Part shown: positions 1 through 7,478 of the stretch, one piece after another
Position numbering within the stretch: the stretch's first letter is position 1
Layout: each line of letters opens with the position of its first letter
From: GCA-2794515 sp033763335
GTDB lineage: Bacteria > Chloroflexota > Anaerolineae > Aggregatilineales > Phototrophicaceae
Direction: 5' to 3'
Length of the DNA stretch: 64,000 nt
Assembly: GCA_033763335.1 (NCBI GenBank)
Contig: JANRKU010000031.1
Coordinates: forward strand, 6,977 to 70,976
Translations under genes and position numbers: made by a program
Notes under the pieces: model-generated
Told to the model about the DNA's origin: nothing
Database searches by the model: none
Seen by the model: only the letters and a program-made list of their open reading frames with translations

Positions 1-341
1 TGATTGTGGCAGATGAAAACCTGCAAATTCGCGGAAATATCATTTGGGACGGCGAAGCAGGTCATTATGTGGGTATAGAATATGATGGCGGGTGCGCGGA
101 TGATAACCCAACCTGCAATATGGCACAATTGATAGCGGATAATACCATTAATACCCTTATGCCCGATTTAGCAGAACCATCTGTCGGCGTATTGAATCGT
201 ACTTTGGATGGCAATGTGTGTTCTGTAGCCACCTATGAAATACCACCTTTTCCAACCGACGACTTGCCTGCGAATGTGCCGATGGGTGATAATAATCCAC
301 AAGCATCGCTCCCCATCACTTGTGCTGGAATTTGGGATTAA
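1..341 (+). CDS. 3' end of a CDS cut by the window edge; secreted or surface protein of unknown function
   Basis: The reading frame is open at the left edge of the window, so only about the last 113 residues are visible and the true start lies outside. The fragment is rich in Gly, Asp and Asn, has four Cys in two close pairs, and has alternating polar/hydrophobic stretches such as LQIRGNIIW. This resembles the end of an extracellular beta-helix or beta-sandwich protein. No catalytic motif is visible. The stop is 3 nt before the GTG of the following LuxR-type regulator, so the two are probably cotranscribed. The coding call is firm from the continuous frame and tight spacing; the function is unknown. 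Confidence 0.6.
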   Translation, partial: IVADENLQIRGNIIWDGEAGHYVGIEYDGGCADDNPTCNMAQLIADNTINTLMPDLAEPSVGVLNRTLDGNVCSVATYEIPPFPTDDLPANVPMGDNNPQASLPITCAGIWD

Positions 342-344
342 TCT

Positions 345-2804
345 GTGAATATAACCACACCACTTATCGGTAGAGAGGCGGAGATTGAACACATCATCCG
401 CACCCTAAATGACCCTGCTTGCCAATTATTGACGCTCATCGGCATGGGTGGCATTGGCAAGAGTCGGCTGGCGGGGCAAATTTTTCATGTGATGAAAAAT
501 TTGCCCGATGGTGTGGTATGGGTATCGCTCGAAACTATCCCGACTGCCTATGATATATTGCCCGCCATCGCACGGCATCCCCATTTTGACCCAGAAATCA
601 CCTCTCCACAAGCATTATTGCCCTATCTGCGTGATAAAGAACTACTCATCATCCTCGACCAATATGAGCATTTACTCCCCAAAACCGAATGGCTATTGCC
701 CTTTTTAGAGCGATGCCCAAAGGTCAAATGGCTCATCACGTCACAAGTACCACTCAATTTGAGCATGGAATGGCAACTGATGGTTCAGCCCTTAGCTGTG
801 GATGGCGAACAAAGTGCCTCTGTGCAATTATTCGCCTATCATGCGGGACGGTTGGGGCGTGGCACGGTGATGGATACCGATAACCAGACCATCATCCAAA
901 TTTGTGACCATCTGGAAGGACATCCACTCGCCATTCAATTGGTGTGTCGCTGGTTACAAACCCTCTCCCCACAAGACATCCTCGCTCGCTTAGGCACATT
1001 TGACCTGCTCGAAGGGCGGTATGCCGATATTCCCCCGCGTCAACGGAATTTATGGGGGATTTTGCGCCAATTATGGGAGCTACTCCCACCTGATGAGCAA
1101 CACCTCTTGAGCCAATTATCTTTTTTTGAGGGCGATTTTTCCCTAGAAGCTATTTTAGGGTGTTGTGATAGTCGCTTGGTGGTGGTGGATAGTCTGGTGG
1201 GGCGTAGCTTGCTCATCCGCCAAAATGAACGGTATCGGCTTCATAGCCTCATCCGCCAATTTGTTTATACCCATGCCCCCCCCGATGAGGCATTTATCGG
1301 CAGGTATAGCGCCTATTACCTTGATATTGTCATCAAACACGCTGGCGGGATAAAAGATAAGCGATATAGCCTCACCCAACGCCTTTTTGATGTGGAATAT
1401 GCCAATATTCGCAAGGCATGGCTCAATGCGATTTTGTTGGGGGATTATGTCCACATCATAGACTCATTGCACGACTTTTTCTTGTATATCCACACACGCG
1501 GACGCAACAGCGATTTTATAACATGGCTCACTTTTGCGCTGGAGCGTATCCCAGAGCATAGCCCATTATGGGTATGGATAACATTTATTCAGGTGTATAT
1601 GGAGTCGGTACGCGGAGAACCATCAGAGCTACTCGATAAACAGGTGTCATTATGCGCTCATCATGCCCGTCGCCATAAAATGACAAGGCTATTGCCTCAC
1701 CTCACCCGACTAAAAGGCGATTTGATGCTAGGGCGCAATCAGCACGCCAAAGCTATCGCCAAATTTGAGGAAGCAGAGACGGCTTTCATCGCTACCAATG
1801 ATGTATTTGAATTGGCGCGGACATGGAATCGCATTGGGGTTGGGTACTTATATTTGAACGATTTACACCGCGCCAGACATTATTTTCATCAGAGCCTCAT
1901 CACCAAGCGGGAAAACCACATTTTTATTGAATGGGTCGCTACACTCAATAATTTGGCGCAAATCATGGTTTTTAATGGCGATTTGTCCGAAGCCAAACGC
2001 TTGACCGCAGAGATGATTCGCGTGAGCGATGAAATTTCTTTTTCAACAGGACGGATACAAGCCCATCAACAGGCATGTTTTACTGCTATTTTGGAGCGTG
2101 ATGTCGCCTATGCCGAAGAGCAACAAGCCCATATCCAAGCAAAATTAGCGGTTGCTGGTGATAGTGTGCGCCAATTTAATGTTATCCACATAGGGTTGAT
2201 AGCCCTTTTGCGTCAATCACCCATAGAAGCACTCACTCACCTCGAAACCATCCACCCGACTGCATCACTTTATCGGGTATGGCATATCTGGGCAATCGGA
2301 TGGGCATATAACCAATTGGGAGAGACCGATAAACTGTATCAACAAATTCATCACCTCATGCCACTCACCCGTCATTTCAATACCGACCTATTCGCCTTCA
2401 TGACCCTATGGCTATGTGGCAAATGGACATCGCAAACACGAGGCGATACCGCTTTATTAGCAGAACTCGCCACCCACCCCATTAGCCAATGTGGGATATT
2501 TGAAATTGACCACACAGGCACATTTTTAGGCACACTCCAAGAAAAATTAGACCGCATCGCCCCACAATTTGCAGTAACGGCATTACCCCAATCTGCCCCT
2601 ATCACGCCGTTGAGTGACCGCGAGACCGAAATTTTATTGCTGGTCGCACAAGATTTTTCCAACCAAGCCATCGCAGAAGCCTGTCATCTCACAATTGGCA
2701 CGGTGAAGGTGCATTTACACCGCATTTATCAGAAATTGGGCGTGGAAAATCGGAGTCAAGCGGTACGGTTGGCACAATCACAACGGTTACTGCCTCTCAG
2801 CTAA
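345..2804 (+). CDS. NB-ARC/TPR LuxR-family transcriptional regulator
   Basis: This is an 819-residue STAND-type regulator. An N-terminal NTPase has Walker A GMGGIGKS (residues 33-40) and a Walker B-like strand LLIILD (100-105). A helical TPR-like middle region follows, roughly residues 350-700. The C-terminus is a LuxR/GerE helix-turn-helix with the signature LSDRETEILLLVAQ...NQAIAEACHLTIGTVKVHLHRIYQKLG. Proteins of this build (MalT and AfsR relatives) use nucleotide state and a sensor region to control promoter binding; the ligand here is unknown. The GTG start lies 3 nt after the upstream stop, which points to translational coupling. No other regulator is nearby, so targets cannot be inferred. 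Confidence 0.93.
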   Translation: MNITTPLIGREAEIEHIIRTLNDPACQLLTLIGMGGIGKSRLAGQIFHVMKNLPDGVVWVSLETIPTAYDILPAIARHPHFDPEITSPQALLPYLRDKELLIILDQYEHLLPKTEWLLPFLERCPKVKWLITSQVPLNLSMEWQLMVQPLAVDGEQSASVQLFAYHAGRLGRGTVMDTDNQTIIQICDHLEGHPLAIQLVCRWLQTLSPQDILARLGTFDLLEGRYADIPPRQRNLWGILRQLWELLPPDEQHLLSQLSFFEGDFSLEAILGCCDSRLVVVDSLVGRSLLIRQNERYRLHSLIRQFVYTHAPPDEAFIGRYSAYYLDIVIKHAGGIKDKRYSLTQRLFDVEYANIRKAWLNAILLGDYVHIIDSLHDFFLYIHTRGRNSDFITWLTFALERIPEHSPLWVWITFIQVYMESVRGEPSELLDKQVSLCAHHARRHKMTRLLPHLTRLKGDLMLGRNQHAKAIAKFEEAETAFIATNDVFELARTWNRIGVGYLYLNDLHRARHYFHQSLITKRENHIFIEWVATLNNLAQIMVFNGDLSEAKRLTAEMIRVSDEISFSTGRIQAHQQACFTAILERDVAYAEEQQAHIQAKLAVAGDSVRQFNVIHIGLIALLRQSPIEALTHLETIHPTASLYRVWHIWAIGWAYNQLGETDKLYQQIHHLMPLTRHFNTDLFAFMTLWLCGKWTSQTRGDTALLAELATHPISQCGIFEIDHTGTFLGTLQEKLDRIAPQFAVTALPQSAPITPLSDRETEILLLVAQDFSNQAIAEACHLTIGTVKVHLHRIYQKLGVENRSQAVRLAQSQRLLPLS

Positions 2805-2887
2805 AAAATTATATCTTGGGATATATATCACCTTCAGCCATTGGCGGGTATCCTTCATCTAAACTTATTGATAGTGGAGGTATACCA

Positions 2888-3802
2888 ATGATTAAAAAAT
2901 GGATGTTGTTACTGGCAATTTGCCTTTTAGGAGTGAACATCATGGCACAAGAAGAAACACCCGAAGTTACAGAACTCCAAGCAGGCGATACCCGCGTGGA
3001 TGAATTTGGCATTGAACAAGTTTATGTCCCCGCAGGGTGTTTTGTGATGGGGACAACTGATGAGCAAGGCGAATATGCCAGCACACTCGAAGCACCTTTT
3101 TGGGCAAAAGGACGCATTTCTAGCGAAAAACCTGCCCATGAAGTGTGCATCACCAAAGGCTATTGGATTGATAAATATGAAGTGACCAACGAAGCCTTCA
3201 ACGCCTTTATCAAAGCAGGTGGTTATACCAACCGCGAATTTTGGTCAGAAAAAGGGCTAGAATGGCTCGATGAACAAGAAGTGAACCGTTTATCGCTCCG
3301 TTGCCCCAATGAGAATGAAGCCACTCATCCAAAAGTCTGTGTGACATGGTATGAGGCAGAAGCCTACGCCAAATGGCGTGGGGGAAGCCTTCCCACCGAA
3401 GCCCAATGGGAATTTGCGGCGCGTGGCGAAGAATCGCTCATCTATCCATGGGGTAATGAATGGGATGCCAGCAAAGCCAATGTTATGGATAGCGATGGCA
3501 CAATGCCTGTAGGCAGTTTTCCAGACGGCGTATCATGGGTCGGCGCGTTGGATATGGCAGGAAACGTAATGGAATGGGTGGCAGATTGGCTCTCTGCGGA
3601 TTATAGCACCCTCACAGAAATCCGCGATGACCCCACGGGGATTCGCCTCGCGGCGGTAAAAGTGGAAAAAGGCGGTTGGTGGGGTAGTAACCCTGTGGTA
3701 TCACGGTCAGCGTATCGGCATTTTGAAGACCCCCCCACCTATCAAGATCATCATATTGGATTCCGCATCGTCAGCCCTGTGGTGATAGACGAATCGGAAT
3801 AG
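2888..3802 (+). CDS. Secreted formylglycine-generating-enzyme (SUMF1/FGE-sulfatase) family protein
   Basis: A protein of 304 residues. The start is chosen at ATG 2888 because GGAGG sits 7 nt upstream and the protein then begins with a clean signal peptide (MIKKW, a hydrophobic stretch, then NIMAQ). The body carries FGE-sulfatase hallmarks: VYVPAGCFVMGT, YWIDKYEVTNEAF, VTWYEAEAYAKWRGGSLPTEAQWEFAARG, YPWGNEW, DMAGNVMEWVADW and a C-terminal IGFRIV. True FGEs oxidise a sulfatase Cys to formylglycine. Many bacterial members are instead oxidoreductase-like or structural, and I do not see the paired active-site Cys in their usual context or a sulfatase nearby, so the substrate is open. A strong terminator follows. 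Confidence 0.9.
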   Translation: MIKKWMLLLAICLLGVNIMAQEETPEVTELQAGDTRVDEFGIEQVYVPAGCFVMGTTDEQGEYASTLEAPFWAKGRISSEKPAHEVCITKGYWIDKYEVTNEAFNAFIKAGGYTNREFWSEKGLEWLDEQEVNRLSLRCPNENEATHPKVCVTWYEAEAYAKWRGGSLPTEAQWEFAARGEESLIYPWGNEWDASKANVMDSDGTMPVGSFPDGVSWVGALDMAGNVMEWVADWLSADYSTLTEIRDDPTGIRLAAVKVEKGGWWGSNPVVSRSAYRHFEDPPTYQDHHIGFRIVSPVVIDESE

Positions 3803-3835
3803 ACTTAGGGCTTGGGGTCACACACCCGTATGGAT

Positions 3836-3874
3836 GCCCCGCTTCAAATGAGAAGCGGGGCGTTTTTATTTTTG
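3836..3874 (+). terminator. Rho-independent terminator
   Basis: Ten-bp perfect arms (GCCCCGCTTC / GAAGCGGGGC), a 6 nt loop and a T-rich tail gTTTTTaTTTTT. It lies directly after the FGE-like gene and reads on the plus strand. Confidence 0.92.
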
Positions 3875-3890
3875 GGGATAGGATATGTTG

Positions 3891-4787
3891 TTATGCGGCG
3901 GCGGCTTTGAGGGCTTCAATATCCATTTTCTTCATTTGGAGCATCACATCCATCACATTTCGGGCTTTTTCGGGGTCGGGGTGATTCAATAATTCGCCCA
4001 ATATTTTAGGGACAATTTGCCATGATACGCCGTACTTGTCTTTTAACCACCCGCATTGTTCAGAATCGGGATGTGCAGACATTTTATTCCAAAAATGGTC
4101 TACTTCTTCTTGTGTATCACATTCCACATAAAAGGAGATAGATTCATTAAAGCTAAATTTATGGTCAAAGTTACTTTCAATTGCCCGAAATTCCTCATTA
4201 TTCAGGCGGAACAAGGCTTGTTTAATCGCGCCAACTTTGCCACCATCGTCATCAGTGTCATAACGCAAAATATGGTCAACGCCAGAATTTTCAAAGAGCG
4301 ATGTATAAAAATTGATGGCTTCCTCTGCCTTGCCAAATTGCTCACCCACAAAGGTGAAATACGGGGTGATTTTTTGTGGACGTGCGCCTAAATTCACCTG
4401 CCAAGCCACACCATATTTATCCATCAGCCAGCCGAATTTTTCGCTGAATGGATAGGCTTGCAAGGGCATAAGTGTGGTCGCATCCTCAGAAAGCACGCCC
4501 CATATTGTGTCGAGTTCTGCTTCTGTTTCGCAATTCACAAAAAACGATATGGCGGGGGTAAATTTGAACATGGGTCCGCCATCCAAGCACATGAATTGAT
4601 ACCCATCCAATTCAAAAATACCCGTTAAGACCTTACCCGCCATATTTTGCTGTGAGGGGACATCTATAGGCATTTCTGGATACCGTTGTAAGGTAGTGAT
4701 GCTGGAATTTTTGAAGGTGGCGGTTAGGCGATTCATCGCATCTTCGGCTTGGGTATCGAACCATAAACATGGGGTGATTTTTTGCAT
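3891..4787 (-). CDS. Tandem VOC (PhnB-like, 3-demethylubiquinone methyltransferase-like) protein
   Basis: A protein of 298 residues made of two copies of the PhnB/glyoxalase fold. Each half starts with QKITP(C/Y) and ends with GWL(M/K)DKYGV(A/S)WQV. Each also has a central block around SISFYVECDTQEEVDHFWNKM, or its counterpart AISFFVNCETEAELDTIW. Single-domain relatives are usually about 140-160 residues, so this is a duplication and fusion. Such proteins are often annotated as bleomycin-resistance or glyoxalase-like, but the metal ligands and substrate are not evident. The start has an AAGGAG about 12 nt upstream on the minus strand. It converges with the FGE-like gene. Confidence 0.9.
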   Translation of the reverse strand: MQKITPCLWFDTQAEDAMNRLTATFKNSSITTLQRYPEMPIDVPSQQNMAGKVLTGIFELDGYQFMCLDGGPMFKFTPAISFFVNCETEAELDTIWGVLSEDATTLMPLQAYPFSEKFGWLMDKYGVAWQVNLGARPQKITPYFTFVGEQFGKAEEAINFYTSLFENSGVDHILRYDTDDDGGKVGAIKQALFRLNNEEFRAIESNFDHKFSFNESISFYVECDTQEEVDHFWNKMSAHPDSEQCGWLKDKYGVSWQIVPKILGELLNHPDPEKARNVMDVMLQMKKMDIEALKAAAA

Positions 4788-4936
4788 GGTGTATCGCTCC
4801 TTGTGTCATATCCTCTGATTGATATAGTATAGACCAAAAATTCTTTTTATGCAACAGGTGTGCAATATGGTGGGCAAATAAATATCATCATGGAGAAACG
4901 ATTCTGAAGTCAAATGATTTATATCTTCGGACGTAT

Positions 4937-5033
4937 GGACGACATACGCGCTTTGCGCTAGTCGTCCAGTACAATTCTGCCAATTTTGAAGGTGTAATGG
5001 CTGTACTAGACCCTTTAGGGTCGTATGTCAGCC
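4937..5033 (+). repeat. 97-nt dispersed structured repeat, copy 1
   Basis: Aligns without gaps, at about 80% identity by hand count, to 61540-61636. It folds as two hairpins: an outer stem GGACGAC/GTCGTCC with inner GCGC-ttt-GCGC, then GGCTG..GACCC-ttta-GGGTC..CAGCC. The element also carries GACATAC near its left end and GTATGTC near its right end, giving a REP/REPIN-like layout. Several differences between the copies are compensatory within stems. Confidence 0.8.
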
Positions 5034-5115
5034 ACAAAAGACGCAAATTTATCCAGCTTGCAGTTCATAAAATGCGAATAATCATATGAACTTGTTTTCG
5101 ATTCTCCATTATTAA

Positions 5116-5143
5116 TTGTGGGACACATCAATCATGCTATAAT
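5116..5143 (+). promoter_or_regulatory. Promoter of the DUF433 gene
   Basis: A consensus -10 TATAAT (5138-5143) is preceded by an extended TGC motif. A weak -35 TTGTGG lies 16 bp upstream. Transcription would begin near 5150, giving a leader of under 20 nt before ATG 5169. Confidence 0.65.
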
Positions 5144-5168
5144 CTAAAAAATGTTAGGAGCAAGAAAG

Positions 5169-5480
5169 ATGTATAAAATCCCCAATCATATCGTTATAAC
5201 GAATGGCAAAGCTACTATTGCAGGGCGTGGGGGAATCAAAGCAGAATTGGTTGCACGCATGGTTGTCAACGATGGTTATACAATCGAACAAACGATGGAA
5301 CAATATAACCTATCCCGCGCACAAGTTTTGTCTGCGATGGCATTTTATTACGAAAACCAATCAGAGTTAGATGAGATTCGGCAAGAAAAATTGGCAGAAA
5401 TACGAGAAAATGCCATGACACTTGAGCAATTCAAGGAAAAACTGGCAAAAAAGAAACACCAAGCCATTACTGAGGAATAA
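5169..5480 (+). CDS. DUF433-family protein (antitoxin-like), orphan
   Basis: A protein of 103 residues. ATG 5169 is preferred over an in-frame ATG at 5151 because AGGAG lies 8 nt upstream and because the likely transcription start falls at about 5150. The core IAGRGGIKAELVARMVVNDGYTIEQ..NLSRAQVLSAMAFYYENQSELDE matches the small helix-turn-helix-like DUF433 domain. That domain usually pairs with a DUF5615 PIN-like toxin. No partner is adjacent here, unlike the DUF433 gene at 30.3 kb. The C-terminal half is a charged helix. It has its own promoter and a bidirectional terminator, so it is a single-gene unit. Confidence 0.82.
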   Translation: MYKIPNHIVITNGKATIAGRGGIKAELVARMVVNDGYTIEQTMEQYNLSRAQVLSAMAFYYENQSELDEIRQEKLAEIRENAMTLEQFKEKLAKKKHQAITEE

Positions 5481-5484
5481 ATAA

Positions 5485-5520
5485 AAATGCCCCACTAATT
5501 CAGATGGGGCATTTTTTATT
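5485..5520. terminator. Bidirectional terminator
   Basis: Stem AAATGCCCCA / TGGGGCATTT (5485-5494 and 5505-5514) with A-rich sequence on the left and TTTTTTATT on the right. It can end both the DUF433 transcript and the convergent phosphoesterase transcript. Confidence 0.9.
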
Positions 5521-5536
5521 GATAGGATTGATTTTT

Positions 5537-6268
5537 TTACCAGCCATGTTCCAAACGAGCGATGAGGCGTTCTGGCAAGCCCGCATTCCGCATTTGGCGT
5601 TGGGTTTCTGCGATATTATATTCAATGCGCCGATGTTCAAAGATGCCTTTTTCAAAATCCAAAATGGCATAAGCGGCGCGGGGGTCGGTATCACGCGGTT
5701 GTCCCACACTGCCCGGATTCACAATCAACCGATGCCCATTGAGCAAAATCGGTTCATCATAGACAGGGCGGTGCGATTCGGTCTCCCCTGTTTCGCTCAA
5801 CATTTGATAAATCACGGGTTGGTGGGTGTGTCCCACAAAGCAATAGGGTGTTTCAAAATGCGGGAAATTCAGCGCCGCCACGAGTGGTTCTAGGATATAT
5901 TCCCAAATTGGCTCGCGTGGGCTGGCATGTACCAGCGTATATTGCCCAATCACAAAGGTGGTGGGGAGTGCCTCTAACCAACGGGTGTTGGTTTCGGTGA
6001 GTGTGTCGCGTGTCCATTCCACCGCCCGACGTGCATCGGGGTTAAAGGTGCGAATATCCAAACGGTCAAGCGCCGCCCAATCATGATTGCCTGCCAAACA
6101 TAAATGTGGCAATTCTTTGAGCTTATCCACACATTCATTGGGGGCTGGTCCATAACCGACCACATCACCCAAACACCATACATAATCCCATTGCCCTTTG
6201 GCATGTTCTAGGACAGCATCAAACGCCACGTAATTGGCATGAATATCAGAAATTATCAGAATCCGCAT
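5537..6268 (-). CDS. Calcineurin-like metallophosphoesterase
   Basis: A protein of 243 residues with the full metal-binding motif series: SDIHAN (D8, H10), CLGDVVGYGPAPNECV, AGNHDWA and FVGHTHQP near the C-terminus. This is the YfcE/MJ0936-type single-domain phosphodiesterase family, which hydrolyses phosphodiester or phosphomonoester substrates with two divalent metals. The physiological substrate is unknown. It is soluble, with no signal peptide. It is a stand-alone gene ending at a bidirectional terminator. Two further phosphoesterases occur at 26.9 and 37.2 kb. Confidence 0.93.
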   Translation of the reverse strand: MRILIISDIHANYVAFDAVLEHAKGQWDYVWCLGDVVGYGPAPNECVDKLKELPHLCLAGNHDWAALDRLDIRTFNPDARRAVEWTRDTLTETNTRWLEALPTTFVIGQYTLVHASPREPIWEYILEPLVAALNFPHFETPYCFVGHTHQPVIYQMLSETGETESHRPVYDEPILLNGHRLIVNPGSVGQPRDTDPRAAYAILDFEKGIFEHRRIEYNIAETQRQMRNAGLPERLIARLEHGW

Positions 6269-6420
6269 AAGCGCCCAAACCTATTTTGACAAATGATTAA
6301 CAGTTATGAATTAAATGTTACCACGAATTTGTATTCGTAGCGAATAAGGAATCTGAAAAATTTACTAATTTTATCAAAATGGGTAAAAATACCGCCTTCA
6401 CCCACCTGATAATGCCGATA

Positions 6421-7359
6421 TTATGACTTTCCGACCACCTGATTTTGTAATTCATCCGATTTGAACATCTGCACATAAACCCCATCCAACGCTTTGGGGG
6501 TATGTTGCCCCATCAACGAGAGGAAGCCAAACATCCAGCCACCCATGATGATGTCGCGCTTCTTGTAGCTAATAGCTTTCACCACCTGATTCGCCACATC
6601 ATCGGCTTCATCCAAACGGACACCCGGTATCGCCAAGCCTGTATCTTTGAGCATTTGCAAGGCTTCATCGCGTGTTTTGAAATCGCCCAACATGGGGGTA
6701 TTGACCAAACCGGGCATCACCATCGAAACAGAAATACCTGTCCCATGCAATTCACGGCGCATGGCATCGGTAAAGCCGTTTAATCCCGCCTTAGATGCCC
6801 CATAGGTCGCTTGACGCGGGACAAGCGTCACACCAACGGTGCTACTCACATTGACGATAGCGGCTTGTGTGGGTTTGCGTAACAGAGGAAGTGCCAAGCG
6901 GATGAGGTTAATGGGTGCAATGAGGTTGGTGGTGATAATCGTTTGTACGCGCTCGGCAGTAATATTTTCGAGTGGCTCGGTATCTACAATTCCTGCATTA
7001 TTGATGAGAATATCCAACTGCCCATAATGCGATTCGACTTGTTTTATCAATGCTTCAAGGTCGGCTACTTTACCAATATCCGTCGGGACAATTAGCACAT
7101 CTTCTGGACGGGCTAGTTCTGCCTTGAGCGATTCTAAAATATCCCCGCGCCGCGCCACCAAGACCAATTTACTACCCATACCCGCAAATTTACGGGCGAG
7201 TGCCATGCCAATCCCAGAGGATGCCCCTGTAATCAGAACCACTTTGCCGTTGAAATTGGTGATTCCTTTGGGGGGGCGCAATTTATTCCACAGAAAGGTC
7301 AAAAATCCCACGAATACAAGAAAGAGTATCGTCCACAAAAGCCATGAAAAAAAGTTCAT
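6421..7359 (-). CDS. Membrane-anchored short-chain dehydrogenase/reductase
   Basis: A protein of 312 residues. An N-terminal membrane segment (about residues 5-24) precedes a classical SDR Rossmann fold with TGASSGIG (44-51), INNAG, a VNVSS strand and the catalytic YGASK. The cofactor is probably NADP(H), given VARRGD after the second strand. The membrane anchor and the layout resemble DhrS/DltE-like reductases acting on lipids, but the substrate is unknown. The intergenic gap to the upstream P-type ATPase contains that gene's terminator, so this gene is probably transcribed separately. Confidence 0.92.
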   Translation of the reverse strand: MNFFSWLLWTILFLVFVGFLTFLWNKLRPPKGITNFNGKVVLITGASSGIGMALARKFAGMGSKLVLVARRGDILESLKAELARPEDVLIVPTDIGKVADLEALIKQVESHYGQLDILINNAGIVDTEPLENITAERVQTIITTNLIAPINLIRLALPLLRKPTQAAIVNVSSTVGVTLVPRQATYGASKAGLNGFTDAMRRELHGTGISVSMVMPGLVNTPMLGDFKTRDEALQMLKDTGLAIPGVRLDEADDVANQVVKAISYKKRDIIMGGWMFGFLSLMGQHTPKALDGVYVQMFKSDELQNQVVGKS

Positions 7360-7390
7360 CTGGGCATCCCTCTAACGGTTAATTGTCATG

Positions 7391-7436
7391 AATAAAAACT
7401 GTGTGATAGGCATTATCACACCCTATCACACAGTTT
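7391..7436 (-). terminator. Terminator of the P-type ATPase gene (minus strand)
   Basis: Perfect 15-bp arms (7396-7410 and 7422-7436) around an 11 nt loop. On the minus strand the stem is followed by TTTTTATT. It lies 43 nt past the ATPase stop. Confidence 0.88.
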
Positions 7437-7478
7437 AACCGATTTACAAACACAATCCAAATTTTGTGTTACACATCA

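Larger units (their letters stand above)
4788..5168. other. Intergenic region holding a structured repeat and a promoter
   Basis: About 380 bases with no credible gene. They separate two divergent genes. The region holds copy 1 of a 97-nt dispersed repeat (4937-5033) and, at its right end, a promoter for the DUF433 gene (listed separately). The remaining sequence is AT-rich and shows nothing else I recognise. Confidence 0.7.
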
